Shown here: piece after piece, positions 17,140 through 25,385 of the stretch
Position numbering within the stretch: position 1 is the first letter of the stretch
Layout of the letters: every line of letters begins with the position of its first letter
Assembly: GCA_020847635.1 (NCBI GenBank)
Contig: JADLBQ010000024.1
Coordinates: forward strand, 1 to 45,726
Direction: 5' to 3'
DNA length: 45,726 nt
DNA from: Bacteroidia bacterium
GTDB taxonomy: Bacteria; Bacteroidota; Bacteroidia; AKYH767-A; OLB10
Notes under the pieces: model-generated
Databases searched by the model: none
What the model was told of the DNA's origin: nothing
What the model saw: only the letters and a program-made list of their open reading frames with translations
Translations under genes and position numbers: made by a program

Positions 17140-18900
17140 TCAGGTTAAAGGCCAGAATATAGGAATTAACAATAAAATTACCACCAGCAGGATGATGGTC
17201 AGAGGTAATCCGGTTCTGACAAAATCCATAAATTTATATTTCCCGGCTCCGTAAACAATCAGGCAGGAAGGTTCAAACGGAGCAATCAATGCCAGTGAAG
17301 CACTCAGCATGATACTGATCGCATAAGCATGCGGGTTTACCTGAAGCGTTTCGGCAGCTTGCAGGGCAATTGGCAGAACAACCAGAGCAGCCGCTGCATT
17401 GGTTAAAGGCTGAGTAAGCAAAGCAACTAACACGCAAAAAGCAGCCATCACCGCTTGAGGTCCATAACCAATAAACATTTCAATTATGTGATCAGCAATG
17501 AGCCGTGAAGCTCCTGAATTCTCCATTGCTGCTCCAAAGGCTGTCATTGACCCAATCAGAACCAGTAACCTCCAGTTTATATAGGTATAAAGCCGGTCAG
17601 CTGCAATTGCTCCTGATAAGACTGTCAATACAGAAGCAGAAAGCAATGCAATTGAGAGAGGAATTATATCAATGGCACCAATCACAATAGCTACCACAAA
17701 AAGCAGAGCACATAAGATGCCTTTACGCTCTTTGTACATATTCACCCTGAAATCACCTAAAACGGTAAACCCGGGTGAATTTCGAAGCTTATTGATGTTA
17801 TCCTTATGACCCTGCATCAGCAGCATATCACCGGTTTTCAATTTAATATCCCCGATTTTTGAAGTAAGATTCTCATTGAAACGATGAATTGCCAGTACAA
17901 TCACATCATGATTTAGCCTGAATCTGGATTCCTTCAGACTTTTATTAATCAACTCTGAATGAGGAGTGATCAAGACTTCTGCTAAAGTAATTTTATTAGT
18001 TTGAAGTTCTTTATCGGTAATAATATCGCCCAGAATTTCAATCCCGGATTTCTCCTTAATTCTAATCAACTCATCCAGATTACATTCAACCAACAAGACA
18101 TCTTTGGGTTCAATAACCGAAGAACGTACCGGAATCATATTTTCCTTATTCCTGAGAAGTCTTACAATATTGACATGACTTTTGGCTAGGTCTGATTCAT
18201 AGACCCGCTGGCCAATCAGTTTTGATTTTGGAGTAACAAAGACTTCAGTCAGGTATTCTCTGATTTCATAGCCTTCGGTATAACTTGGAGTTTCACGGAT
18301 TGGTAAGAGATGATTTGAAACAAAGAGAAGGTACAAGATTCCAATTACACAAAGAATGAGCCCAAGAGGAAGAAACTCAAAAAAACCAAGCGGCTCAAGT
18401 CCCTGTTGAACAATGTATCCGTTAACTGCTACATTGGTCGAAGTTCCAATTAAAGTACAGGTTCCCCCCAGCATAGAAGCAAATGCAATGGGCATGAGTA
18501 CTTTTGACAGAGGCATTTTGATTCTTCTGCTAACTGCTGTAGCCGGCCCGATAACTAATGCAGTTACTGTTGTGTTATTCATAAAAGCCGACAGTGAAGC
18601 AGTAATGCCGAGAAAATAAATCATGAACAAGGTCTTGTTCTTTTTTACCAGAAGTACCAGATGTGAGCCTAACCGGTCAAGAATGCCGGTTTCATTAAAA
18701 GCTCCGGTTACCACAAAAATAGAAGCCAGAATCACCATGAAATCACTGCTGAAGCCTGTAAATGCTTCTTTTGGTGTGAGAATTCCGGTAACCACCAGAA
18801 TGATTAATACAGAAATTGCAACAACATCAACAGGAAACTTTTCAGTTGCAAAAAGAATGATTGCAACCACTAAAAGGCCGATAACAAAGAAGGCTTCCAT
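17140..18900 (-). CDS. SLC13 family permease with two TrkA-C (RCK-C) domains
   Basis: About 586 residues from ATG 18900; a TTG at 18906 would add two. The N-terminal membrane half (about 1-205) has AFMNNTTVTALVIGPA, the SNT-like substrate motif, and a second one GTSTNVAVNGYI. Two cytoplasmic TrkA-C domains follow (about 210-290 and 297-380), each shaped like VFVTPKSKLIGQRVYESDL and VLITPHSELINKSLKESRF. The second membrane half (about 390-586) includes TQPLTNAAAALVVLPIAL and APFEPSCLIV. SLC13/DASS transporters move dicarboxylates, citrate or sulfate with sodium; the TrkA-C pair suggests ligand gating. Substrate is not determinable here. It faces DUF4835 tail to tail. Confidence 0.9.
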   Translation of the reverse strand: MEAFFVIGLLVVAIILFATEKFPVDVVAISVLIILVVTGILTPKEAFTGFSSDFMVILASIFVVTGAFNETGILDRLGSHLVLLVKKNKTLFMIYFLGITASLSAFMNNTTVTALVIGPATAVSRRIKMPLSKVLMPIAFASMLGGTCTLIGTSTNVAVNGYIVQQGLEPLGFFEFLPLGLILCVIGILYLLFVSNHLLPIRETPSYTEGYEIREYLTEVFVTPKSKLIGQRVYESDLAKSHVNIVRLLRNKENMIPVRSSVIEPKDVLLVECNLDELIRIKEKSGIEILGDIITDKELQTNKITLAEVLITPHSELINKSLKESRFRLNHDVIVLAIHRFNENLTSKIGDIKLKTGDMLLMQGHKDNINKLRNSPGFTVLGDFRVNMYKERKGILCALLFVVAIVIGAIDIIPLSIALLSASVLTVLSGAIAADRLYTYINWRLLVLIGSMTAFGAAMENSGASRLIADHIIEMFIGYGPQAVMAAFCVLVALLTQPLTNAAAALVVLPIALQAAETLQVNPHAYAISIMLSASLALIAPFEPSCLIVYGAGKYKFMDFVRTGLPLTIILLVVILLLIPIFWPLT

Positions 18901-18954
18901 CAGCAAATTCTAATTGCGGCTAAGGTAAAACAGCGGCTTCAATGAAATACCATC

Positions 18955-19401
18955 TTATTCAATTTTAAGTTTCATCAGGGTATGTGGAATACCATCTTCC
19001 AGGTAAGACTCAAAAGCAGTAAAACCCAAAGATTCATAAAATGAAATCAGATAAGACTGAGCGCCAAGTGTAACAAGTACTTTTCCAAAAGTATCCCGGA
19101 TAAAATTCAATGCTTCGGTCATTATCAACCGGGCATAACCTTTATTTCTGAATCCCGGCTCTGTCAATACTCGGCTGATAATAACTTCATCCGGATTAGT
19201 GGCAATTGAAATGATCCGGCAATACGCTGTTAAGCGATGTTCAGGATTAAGTAACATCAGGTGAAAGGAATTATAATCCTGCAGGTCGCAATCCAGATAT
19301 GGACAATTTTGCTCAACAACAAAAACCTGTTGTCTTAATCTAAGAATCTCATAGAGTTCGGTACTTGTTAATTCATTAAAGGGTTTGATGTTCAGTTTCA
19401 T
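18955..19401 (-). CDS. GNAT family N-acetyltransferase, ElaA type
   Basis: 148 residues. The N-terminal block LTSTELYEILRLRQQVFVVEQNCPYLDCDLQD (written here in part of its length) matches ElaA proteins: RLRQQVFVVEQNCPYLDCD is their signature. The acetyl-CoA site is ISRVLTEPGFRNKGYARLIM at about 92-111 (R/Q-x-x-G-x-A type), and the strand YESLGFTAFE comes near the end. Substrate of ElaA is unknown. It is preceded by an operator-like inverted repeat that lies 5-26 nt upstream of its start codon and over its probable -7 region. It stands 54 bp downstream of the start of the SLC13 gene. Confidence 0.87.
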   Translation of the reverse strand: MKLNIKPFNELTSTELYEILRLRQQVFVVEQNCPYLDCDLQDYNSFHLMLLNPEHRLTAYCRIISIATNPDEVIISRVLTEPGFRNKGYARLIMTEALNFIRDTFGKVLVTLGAQSYLISFYESLGFTAFESYLEDGIPHTLMKLKIE

Positions 19402-19406
19402 GTTGT

Positions 19407-19427
19407 TGATGTGACAATGTTACATCA
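19407..19427. promoter_or_regulatory. Imperfect inverted repeat between ElaA and DUF58 genes
   Basis: Arms TGATGTGA and TTACATCA (7 of 8 pairs) flank CAATG. The half-site resembles CRP/FNR-type TGTGA but the spacer is one base short of the CRP consensus. On the minus strand its sequence includes TAACATTG, a near match to the -7 element of the ElaA gene, so a bound protein would block that promoter. Confidence 0.45.
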
Positions 19428-19435
19428 TTAAATCA

Positions 19436-19443
19436 TAGCTTTG
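19436..19443 (+). promoter_or_regulatory. -7 promoter element of the DUF58 operon
   Basis: TAGCTTTG matches TAnnTTTG exactly, giving a leader of about 55 nt to the ATG at 19505. It sits directly before the palindrome at 19444-19457. No strong -33 element is visible. Confidence 0.5.
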
Positions 19444-19457
19444 GATGCAATTGCATC
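19444..19457. promoter_or_regulatory. 14-bp perfect palindrome at the DUF58 transcription start
   Basis: GATGCAATTGCATC is a perfect palindrome beginning right after the TAGCTTTG element, so it would cover the predicted transcription start. This is the position of a repressor site. It lies in the divergent promoter region shared with the ElaA gene. Confidence 0.5.
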
Positions 19458-19504
19458 AGAGAGTTAAAAATTTCAATTAATTTTCCGGCATAAATCATCT
19501 TTTA

Positions 19505-20428
19505 ATGATTGACTCAACCCAGACGCAAGCCCTCAGTCACCTGGAACTTTATGCCAAACAGGTTGTTGAGGGTTTTATAACCGGACTGCATAAAAGCCCG
19601 TTTCATGGATTTTCTGTTGAGTTTGCCGAACACCGGCTTTACAATACAGGTGAATCAACTCGCCACATTGACTGGAAGCTATTTGGACGAACCGACAAGC
19701 TGTTTGTGAAGCGCTATGAAGAAGAAACCAACCTGCGCTGCCAGCTTGTAATTGACAACTCATCATCAATGCATTACCCCCTGGCGGAAAAAGGGAAAAA
19801 GGAAGTTCAAAACAAGCTCACGTTCTCTGTTTATGCTGCTGCTACTCTAATCTACCTTTTGCGATTGCAGCGTGATGCTTCAGGACTAACCGTGTTTTCA
19901 GACAAAATTGAAACACATACTCCAGCCCGCTCTTCAATTATTCATCAGAGACTGCTGATGTTTAAACTTGAAGAATTATTAGCTGCTCCTGCCGTTCAGT
20001 CACTAACTCATGCTGCTGCTTCGCTGCATGAGATTGCCGAAAACATTCATAAGCGCAGCATGGTCATAATTTTCAGTGATATGTTTGAAAATGCCGGCTC
20101 CGGAAGTGATGGGTTATTCAATGCCCTGCAACACCTCCGGTACAATAAACACGAAGTAATTTTATTTCATGTAACTGATAGGAAGCACGAAGAAGATTTT
20201 GAATTTGAAAACAGGCCTTTTCGATTTGTTGATCTTGAAACCGGTGAAGAAGTTAAAGTTCATTCCAATCAGGTAAAAGAAATGTATATACAAACGATGG
20301 ATGCCTATAAAAAGGAGTTGAAACTACGCTGTGCACAATATAGAATTGATTTTGTAGAATCGGATATTCATGCAGGTTTCCATCAGGTTTTAATGTCCTA
20401 TCTAGTAAAACGTGCCAGGCTTTACTGA
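19505..20428 (+). CDS. DUF58 domain protein
   Basis: 307 residues. The DUF58 signature RHIDWKLFGRTDKLFVKRYEEE (here seen across residues 53-74) is followed by a von Willebrand A-like core with the MIDAS motif DNSSSM (Asp84, Ser86, Ser88). A second MIDAS-side Asp is plausible in IIFSDMFENA at about 189-198. These proteins usually work with MoxR-type AAA ATPases and membrane vWA (Bat) proteins, in cell-envelope or chaperone roles; no MoxR or Bat gene is in the window. The stop codon overlaps the ATG of the M1 peptidase by one base (TGATG), so the two are translationally coupled. Confidence 0.88.
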   Translation: MIDSTQTQALSHLELYAKQVVEGFITGLHKSPFHGFSVEFAEHRLYNTGESTRHIDWKLFGRTDKLFVKRYEEETNLRCQLVIDNSSSMHYPLAEKGKKEVQNKLTFSVYAAATLIYLLRLQRDASGLTVFSDKIETHTPARSSIIHQRLLMFKLEELLAAPAVQSLTHAAASLHEIAENIHKRSMVIIFSDMFENAGSGSDGLFNALQHLRYNKHEVILFHVTDRKHEEDFEFENRPFRFVDLETGEEVKVHSNQVKEMYIQTMDAYKKELKLRCAQYRIDFVESDIHAGFHQVLMSYLVKRARLY

Positions 20429-23400
20429 TGATTAAAAAAGGGTTACTTGTCATTCTGACTTTATTTCCGGCAGGAATTATCTCCGCACAGTATTTTCAAC
20501 AACGAATTGATTATACAATCAAGGTGACTCTCATTGACAGCCTGCGAGAACTGGATGCTGACCTCAGCCTGGTATATCACAACAATTCACCTGATTCACT
20601 AACCTGTATCTGGTTTCACCTCTGGCCTAACGGATATAAAAACGACAGTACTGCACTTGCCAGGCAATTTATCAATCAGAAGAACCCAGTATTTTTAAAC
20701 ATCCCCGAAAAAGACCGTGGATATATTACTACACTCGACTTTAAAGTAAACCATCAGCCTGTTAATTGGAGTTACCATCCTGACTATATTGATATTTGTA
20801 AACTGGAATTGCATACTCCTCTTCTGCCGGGTGAGAAAGTTGTCGTTACCACTCCGTTCAAAGTGAAAATCCCGGTTGTTTTTTCCAGGTTAGGTCATGA
20901 TGGTGATGCATTCTACATTCAACAATGGTACCCCAAACCTGCCGTATACGATAACAGAGGATGGCATACAATGCCTTATCTTGATCAGGGTGAATATTAT
21001 TCTGAATGGGGTTCCTTTGAAGTGAGCATTACTCTTCCGGAAAATTACCTTGTCGTAGCAACCGGTGTTTTGCAAAACGATGCTGAGGCCAGAAATCCGA
21101 CCAGTTCATCTGCGCTATCCAGCCAACAGCCTCAAGTCATACATAACTCAACACAAAACTTCCCTATTTCATCATCACAAACAAAAACACTGGTTTACAA
21201 GCAAGATAGCATCCATGATTTTGCATGGTTTGCTGATAAGCGTTTTTTGATTTCTCAGAGTTCAGTCACGTTGCCTCATTCGGGCCGGAAAGTAACAACC
21301 CGTGCTTATAGGATCAACCGGCCGGAAAATAAATTATGGAATCAAGCCGTTCAGTACGTTGATAGTGCATTGTATTATTATTCTCTCTGGAATGGTGACT
21401 ACCCTTACGATTTCTGTTCGGCTGTTGAGGGTGTTGGTTCATGGGAAGGTATGGAATACCCTATGGTAACCGTTATAGCATCAGTATCTAATGAACTGGA
21501 ACTTGAAGATGTGATTGCACATGAGGTTGGCCATAACTGGTTTTATGGAATCCTGGCAAGTAATGAACGAGTATTTCCATGGATGGATGAAGGTATCAAT
21601 ACGTTTAATGAACTTCGTTATCTGAACCAGCGGTTTGGAAGAACCTCCCCGACCGGTTCTGAACAATATGGACTTCAGCGTTTTCCGGCATTTGCAGGTG
21701 TCAGTAATCTTACGAATAACGATGTCTTCCGATTGCTTTATCTGCTTGTTGCCAGAACGAATACCGACCAGCCTGCATCACTCCCCGCCCAGGAATATAC
21801 TCCTGCTAATTACAATGCAATCATTTACCTGAAAACAGCAATTGCATTTAACTACCTGATGAATTATCTCGGTCCGGATTTGTTTGATTCTTGTATGCAA
21901 CGCTATTATAACACCTGGCAATTCAAACATCCTTATCCGGAAGATTTGAGAAAAATTTTTGAAGAAACAACCGGTAAAGATCTTTCCTGGTTTTTTGACG
22001 GCCTGATTAACAGTAATCAAAAACTGGATTATGCTGCTACTTCCATCCATCCGGTCAAAACTGAAAACCAGTTGAATCTGGCTGAGCAAAGTTTCGGTCT
22101 GACTCTTAAAAATAAAGGTGGTATTGCAGGTCCGCTGAGTTATTCGGTTCTGAGAAACGGTGAGGTTCAGAGTACAAAATGGATTGATGGTTTTACCGGA
22201 AAAAAATCATTCCGAATCCATTGTACTGATTGTGATCAGGTCAGAATTGATGCATTCAAACAAATGCCCGAATTAAAACGGTCAAACAATACAATCCGCA
22301 TGAAGGGAATTTTCAAGAAGATGAATCCTGTGAAGTTCCGGTTCCTGTTTGGAGTTGAGGATGAATATAAGACTGAAATCTCCTATCTGCCAGTTGCCGG
22401 ATGGAATAATTATGACAAATGGATGCCTGGCCTGGTTATTCATAACCGTGCTCTGACTGACAAAAATTTTGAATTTTCACTTATGCCGCTGTATTCAACA
22501 GGAACAGGCAGCATTTCAGGTTCCGGGATTGTGGATCTGAAATTTTTCCCTCATTCAGCTATCTTCCAGGGAATCACTTTGAGTGCATCGGTATCTCATT
22601 TTGCTTATTATAGAAATAAAGGGAATGACCTGGTTAAACCCTATAATCTGCATTATACAGCCATACCGGTATCAGTTCAATTCCGGTTAAAGGAAGGCAG
22701 TGCCCTCTCACCCGTTAAAAGGCAGATTGTATTCAGAAACATTAGCACCATGACTGATGAATGGGTATTTCATTCAAATGGTGCTGCAATTGAAAATTCA
22801 TATTTAAACTATCAGCAGGCATATTTCAGCTTAACCCAATCCAGGTTATTTGACCCTTATAGCTTTAACATTGCTCTGGAAAATGGCAGGCACTATTCAA
22901 AAGCAATGGCTGAAATCAGATATAAAATTTCTTACCATCAGCCATCAAAAGGTGTTAATTTCAGATTATTTGCCGGTGCCTTTATAAGAAATAAAGAAAT
23001 TGTTCGTAATTATAAATTCAGAATGAGTGGCTGGATAGGATACCAGGATTACCTGTTTGACAACTGGTTTTTGGGAAGAACAGAAACCAAAGGAGTACTT
23101 TCTCAGCAAACTGAATTGAATGAGGGTGGGTTTAAATCATTTTCCTATGCAGGCCAGAGTGATCAATGGTTAGCTGCTTTAAATCTTTCATTTGATTTAC
23201 CTTGGAAACTTCCAATAGCCTTATTTGCTGATGCCGGAATCGTACCAAAAGAGAAAACCGGCACTTATGAAGCAGAGACCTTTTACTATGACGGAGGCAT
23301 ATCGTTAATTCTGATCCGAAATGTACTTGAAGTTCATATTCCGTTACTCCGGTCTAATGCCATTAAAGAAGCTCAGGAAATTAACGGAATGAAATTCGCA

Positions 23401-23475
23401 GATCAAATCCGGTTTGTTTTCAGTATTCGCAACTTCAATATTCGTAATTTAAAGAACAGTATTAATCCATTGTAA
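20428..23475 (+). CDS. M1 family metallopeptidase with C-terminal barrel-like extension
   Basis: 1015 residues with a signal peptide (MIKKGLLVILTLFPAGIISA). The gluzincin part (about 20-560) has substrate motif GSWEGMEYPMV, zinc site HEVGHNW (His365, Glu366, His369) and third ligand Glu388 in WMDEGIN, and catalytic Tyr candidate in YLKTAIAFNYL. M1 enzymes remove N-terminal residues from peptides. The last part (about 610-1015) is not found in classical M1 enzymes: it consists of many alternating beta strands (NFEFSLMPLYSTGTG, AEIRYKISYHQP, GVNFRLFAGAFI, LALNLSFDLPW-like) and ends DQIRFVFSIRNFNI, suggesting an outer-membrane barrel. It is coupled to DUF58 upstream and directly followed by lpxH. 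Confidence 0.88.
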   Translation: MIKKGLLVILTLFPAGIISAQYFQQRIDYTIKVTLIDSLRELDADLSLVYHNNSPDSLTCIWFHLWPNGYKNDSTALARQFINQKNPVFLNIPEKDRGYITTLDFKVNHQPVNWSYHPDYIDICKLELHTPLLPGEKVVVTTPFKVKIPVVFSRLGHDGDAFYIQQWYPKPAVYDNRGWHTMPYLDQGEYYSEWGSFEVSITLPENYLVVATGVLQNDAEARNPTSSSALSSQQPQVIHNSTQNFPISSSQTKTLVYKQDSIHDFAWFADKRFLISQSSVTLPHSGRKVTTRAYRINRPENKLWNQAVQYVDSALYYYSLWNGDYPYDFCSAVEGVGSWEGMEYPMVTVIASVSNELELEDVIAHEVGHNWFYGILASNERVFPWMDEGINTFNELRYLNQRFGRTSPTGSEQYGLQRFPAFAGVSNLTNNDVFRLLYLLVARTNTDQPASLPAQEYTPANYNAIIYLKTAIAFNYLMNYLGPDLFDSCMQRYYNTWQFKHPYPEDLRKIFEETTGKDLSWFFDGLINSNQKLDYAATSIHPVKTENQLNLAEQSFGLTLKNKGGIAGPLSYSVLRNGEVQSTKWIDGFTGKKSFRIHCTDCDQVRIDAFKQMPELKRSNNTIRMKGIFKKMNPVKFRFLFGVEDEYKTEISYLPVAGWNNYDKWMPGLVIHNRALTDKNFEFSLMPLYSTGTGSISGSGIVDLKFFPHSAIFQGITLSASVSHFAYYRNKGNDLVKPYNLHYTAIPVSVQFRLKEGSALSPVKRQIVFRNISTMTDEWVFHSNGAAIENSYLNYQQAYFSLTQSRLFDPYSFNIALENGRHYSKAMAEIRYKISYHQPSKGVNFRLFAGAFIRNKEIVRNYKFRMSGWIGYQDYLFDNWFLGRTETKGVLSQQTELNEGGFKSFSYAGQSDQWLAALNLSFDLPWKLPIALFADAGIVPKEKTGTYEAETFYYDGGISLILIRNVLEVHIPLLRSNAIKEAQEINGMKFADQIRFVFSIRNFNIRNLKNSINPL

Positions 23476-24228
23476 GTGGCAGCAGGCAATAAAATTTATT
23501 TTATTTCAGATTTTCACCTGGGAGTTCCTGACCAAGCATCCAGCCGTGAAAGGGAGAAAAGGATTATCCGGTTTCTGAACGTTGCAGCCAAAGACGCTGC
23601 TGAGATTTACTTATTAGGAGATATGTTTGACTTCTGGTTTGAGTACGAGCATGTGGTGCCTAAGGGATTTATCCGACTTCTGGGTAAACTAGCCGAATTA
23701 AGTGATTCCGGGATCAGGCTGAATTACTTTACAGGGAATCATGATATGTGGGCATTTGATTATTTGCCTGAAGAAACCGGCCTGGTCATTTTCCGCAAGC
23801 CTGAGATCCGGGAACTGAATGGCAAACTGTTTTTCATCGGTCACGGTGACGGGCTGGGGCCGGGAGATCACAAATATAAATTCATTAAGAAAGTTTTTGA
23901 AAGCAGAATCTGTCAATGGTTGTTTGCACGGATTCATCCGAACTGTGGAATTGCAATTGCAAATTACTGGAGCCGAAAAAGCAGAATTGCAACTGGCAAT
24001 TTTGATGATCAGTATAAAGGTGACGATAAAGAATACCTGGTTGTGTTCTGTAAGGAAAAACTAAAAGAACAACACATTGATTATTTCATTTTTGGTCATC
24101 GCCACATGATTATTGATCTTAAAATTGGAGAAACAAGCCGATATATCAATCTGGGAGACTGGATTCGCGACTATACTTATGCTGTTTGGGATGGCAATGA
24201 ACTCAAGCTTGAAAAGTTTGAGGGATAA
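23476..24228 (+). CDS. lpxH: UDP-2,3-diacylglucosamine diphosphatase (LpxH-like)
   Basis: 250 residues starting with GTG at 23476, immediately after the TAA of the M1 gene; no ATG lies close in frame, and FISDFHLG must stay intact. It is a calcineurin-like metallophosphatase with all metal motifs: DFHLG (11-15), GDMFDFWFEY (about 47-56), GNHDMW (about 88-93), GHGDGLGPGD (about 122-131) and GHRHM (about 209-213). LpxH hydrolyses UDP-2,3-diacylglucosamine to lipid X in lipid A synthesis at the inner membrane. Bacteroidota enzymes of this kind are annotated as LpxH, though a related phosphoesterase activity cannot be excluded. No spacing to the upstream gene implies coupled translation. Confidence 0.8.
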   Translation: MAAGNKIYFISDFHLGVPDQASSREREKRIIRFLNVAAKDAAEIYLLGDMFDFWFEYEHVVPKGFIRLLGKLAELSDSGIRLNYFTGNHDMWAFDYLPEETGLVIFRKPEIRELNGKLFFIGHGDGLGPGDHKYKFIKKVFESRICQWLFARIHPNCGIAIANYWSRKSRIATGNFDDQYKGDDKEYLVVFCKEKLKEQHIDYFIFGHRHMIIDLKIGETSRYINLGDWIRDYTYAVWDGNELKLEKFEG

Positions 24229-24247
24229 AAGTCATTTTCGAGTACTG

Positions 24248-25348
24248 CTATTTAAACGTATCAGAGTTGTATTTTAAGTCAGTAATCTCCAGCTTGAGCC
24301 AGGTCCAGTCACCCTGATCCAGTCTCCAGGTTGCAGCCATTACTGCAGGAATCCTTATTGAGTCAAAAACTTTATAACCGGTTACCGTCAAGACCCATTC
24401 AAATTTTCTGGCATCCGGAGTATTGTCTTTGTATCGCCATGCTGAGAACCTGATAAAATCTCCGGATGAGTTAAAATAAAACGTACCCATACCTTTCACT
24501 CCTTTGTAATGAATAACAGCCATTGCTGTTGTGTCGTTTATAGTTTGCCAGGTAATAAAGGGGCTAATTGCTAATGAGGGGAACCAAACGAGCTCTCCTA
24601 AAAAGCGTTGAGCTGCACCTTCACTGATCTTCTCCCCTTCTTCATTCACAACTTCAAAAAGAGAATTGAATTGTATCAGCATTTCACCTTTCCCGTTTAT
24701 AAACCTATCTCTTCCCTGAAAACCCAGCAGGCTGTTAAGTTGAACATCTACACTCCAGACAAATCCTGGTTCATTCATGACTGAATATTGAGTTGCTTCT
24801 GCTTTCAGCCATTTTTCCTGTTCAGGTCTCATTTTCAGTTCTGCTAATTGCCTAATTCTTGCATTTTGAATTATTGTATTACCCACAGCCCCGGAATGAT
24901 GAAGCCATCTTTTTACTGGTTCAGGTAAATGTAGTATTTCATTCTCAGTCAAGATCTTCTTATCCTGCAAATTATTCTGATTAAACAGTTCAGTTACTTT
25001 AAGTCGGGTATCTTGCTGGAAAGAATAAAAACCGAATGCGGAAAACGATACGGTAACAATGAGCAGATTAGGGATTGTTCCAAACCTGACATCTTGCCAA
25101 TAAAATATTATCAGAATCTGAGAGATAAGCACTGCGGCAAAGCCTGTAACCCATGAAAACGGAAGGTTAAAAAAATATTGAAAGGCGTAGATCATAAATA
25201 AAACTGTGGCAATCAGCCATAAAAAGGCCATTTGTTTACTGACAGTATGTTTTAACGCACTGACTTCTCGGAATCCGAAGCCTTTAATAAATCCAATCAA
25301 ATGAATAATTCCATGCAGTAAAACAAGACCTACAAACAGCAGTTTCAT
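24248..25348 (-). CDS. Membrane protein with DUF6544-like C-terminal domain
   Basis: 366 residues. Four hydrophobic segments fill the N-terminal third (about 1-23, 39-60, 65-83 and 93-111). The soluble part starts LHLPEPVKRWLHHSGAVGN (about 142-160), a form typical of DUF6544 proteins, and has FQGRDRFINGKGEMLIQFNS and a run of strands near YFNSSGDFIRFSAWRY. I am fairly confident of that resemblance but not of the exact family name. Function unknown. It converges with lpxH, leaving 19 bp, and does not seem to be in the carboxylase operon (37 bp and the same strand, though, so read-through is possible). Confidence 0.65.
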   Translation of the reverse strand: MKLLFVGLVLLHGIIHLIGFIKGFGFREVSALKHTVSKQMAFLWLIATVLFMIYAFQYFFNLPFSWVTGFAAVLISQILIIFYWQDVRFGTIPNLLIVTVSFSAFGFYSFQQDTRLKVTELFNQNNLQDKKILTENEILHLPEPVKRWLHHSGAVGNTIIQNARIRQLAELKMRPEQEKWLKAEATQYSVMNEPGFVWSVDVQLNSLLGFQGRDRFINGKGEMLIQFNSLFEVVNEEGEKISEGAAQRFLGELVWFPSLAISPFITWQTINDTTAMAVIHYKGVKGMGTFYFNSSGDFIRFSAWRYKDNTPDARKFEWVLTVTGYKVFDSIRIPAVMAATWRLDQGDWTWLKLEITDLKYNSDTFK

Positions 25349-25385
25349 TTTGCATCAGTATTCATCTCATTCACTTTGTCAAGTA

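Noticed and set aside
19407-19427. A true CRP site between ElaA and DUF58
   Set aside because: The half-site fits TGTGA but the spacer is 5, not 6, so it is reported only as an inverted repeat.
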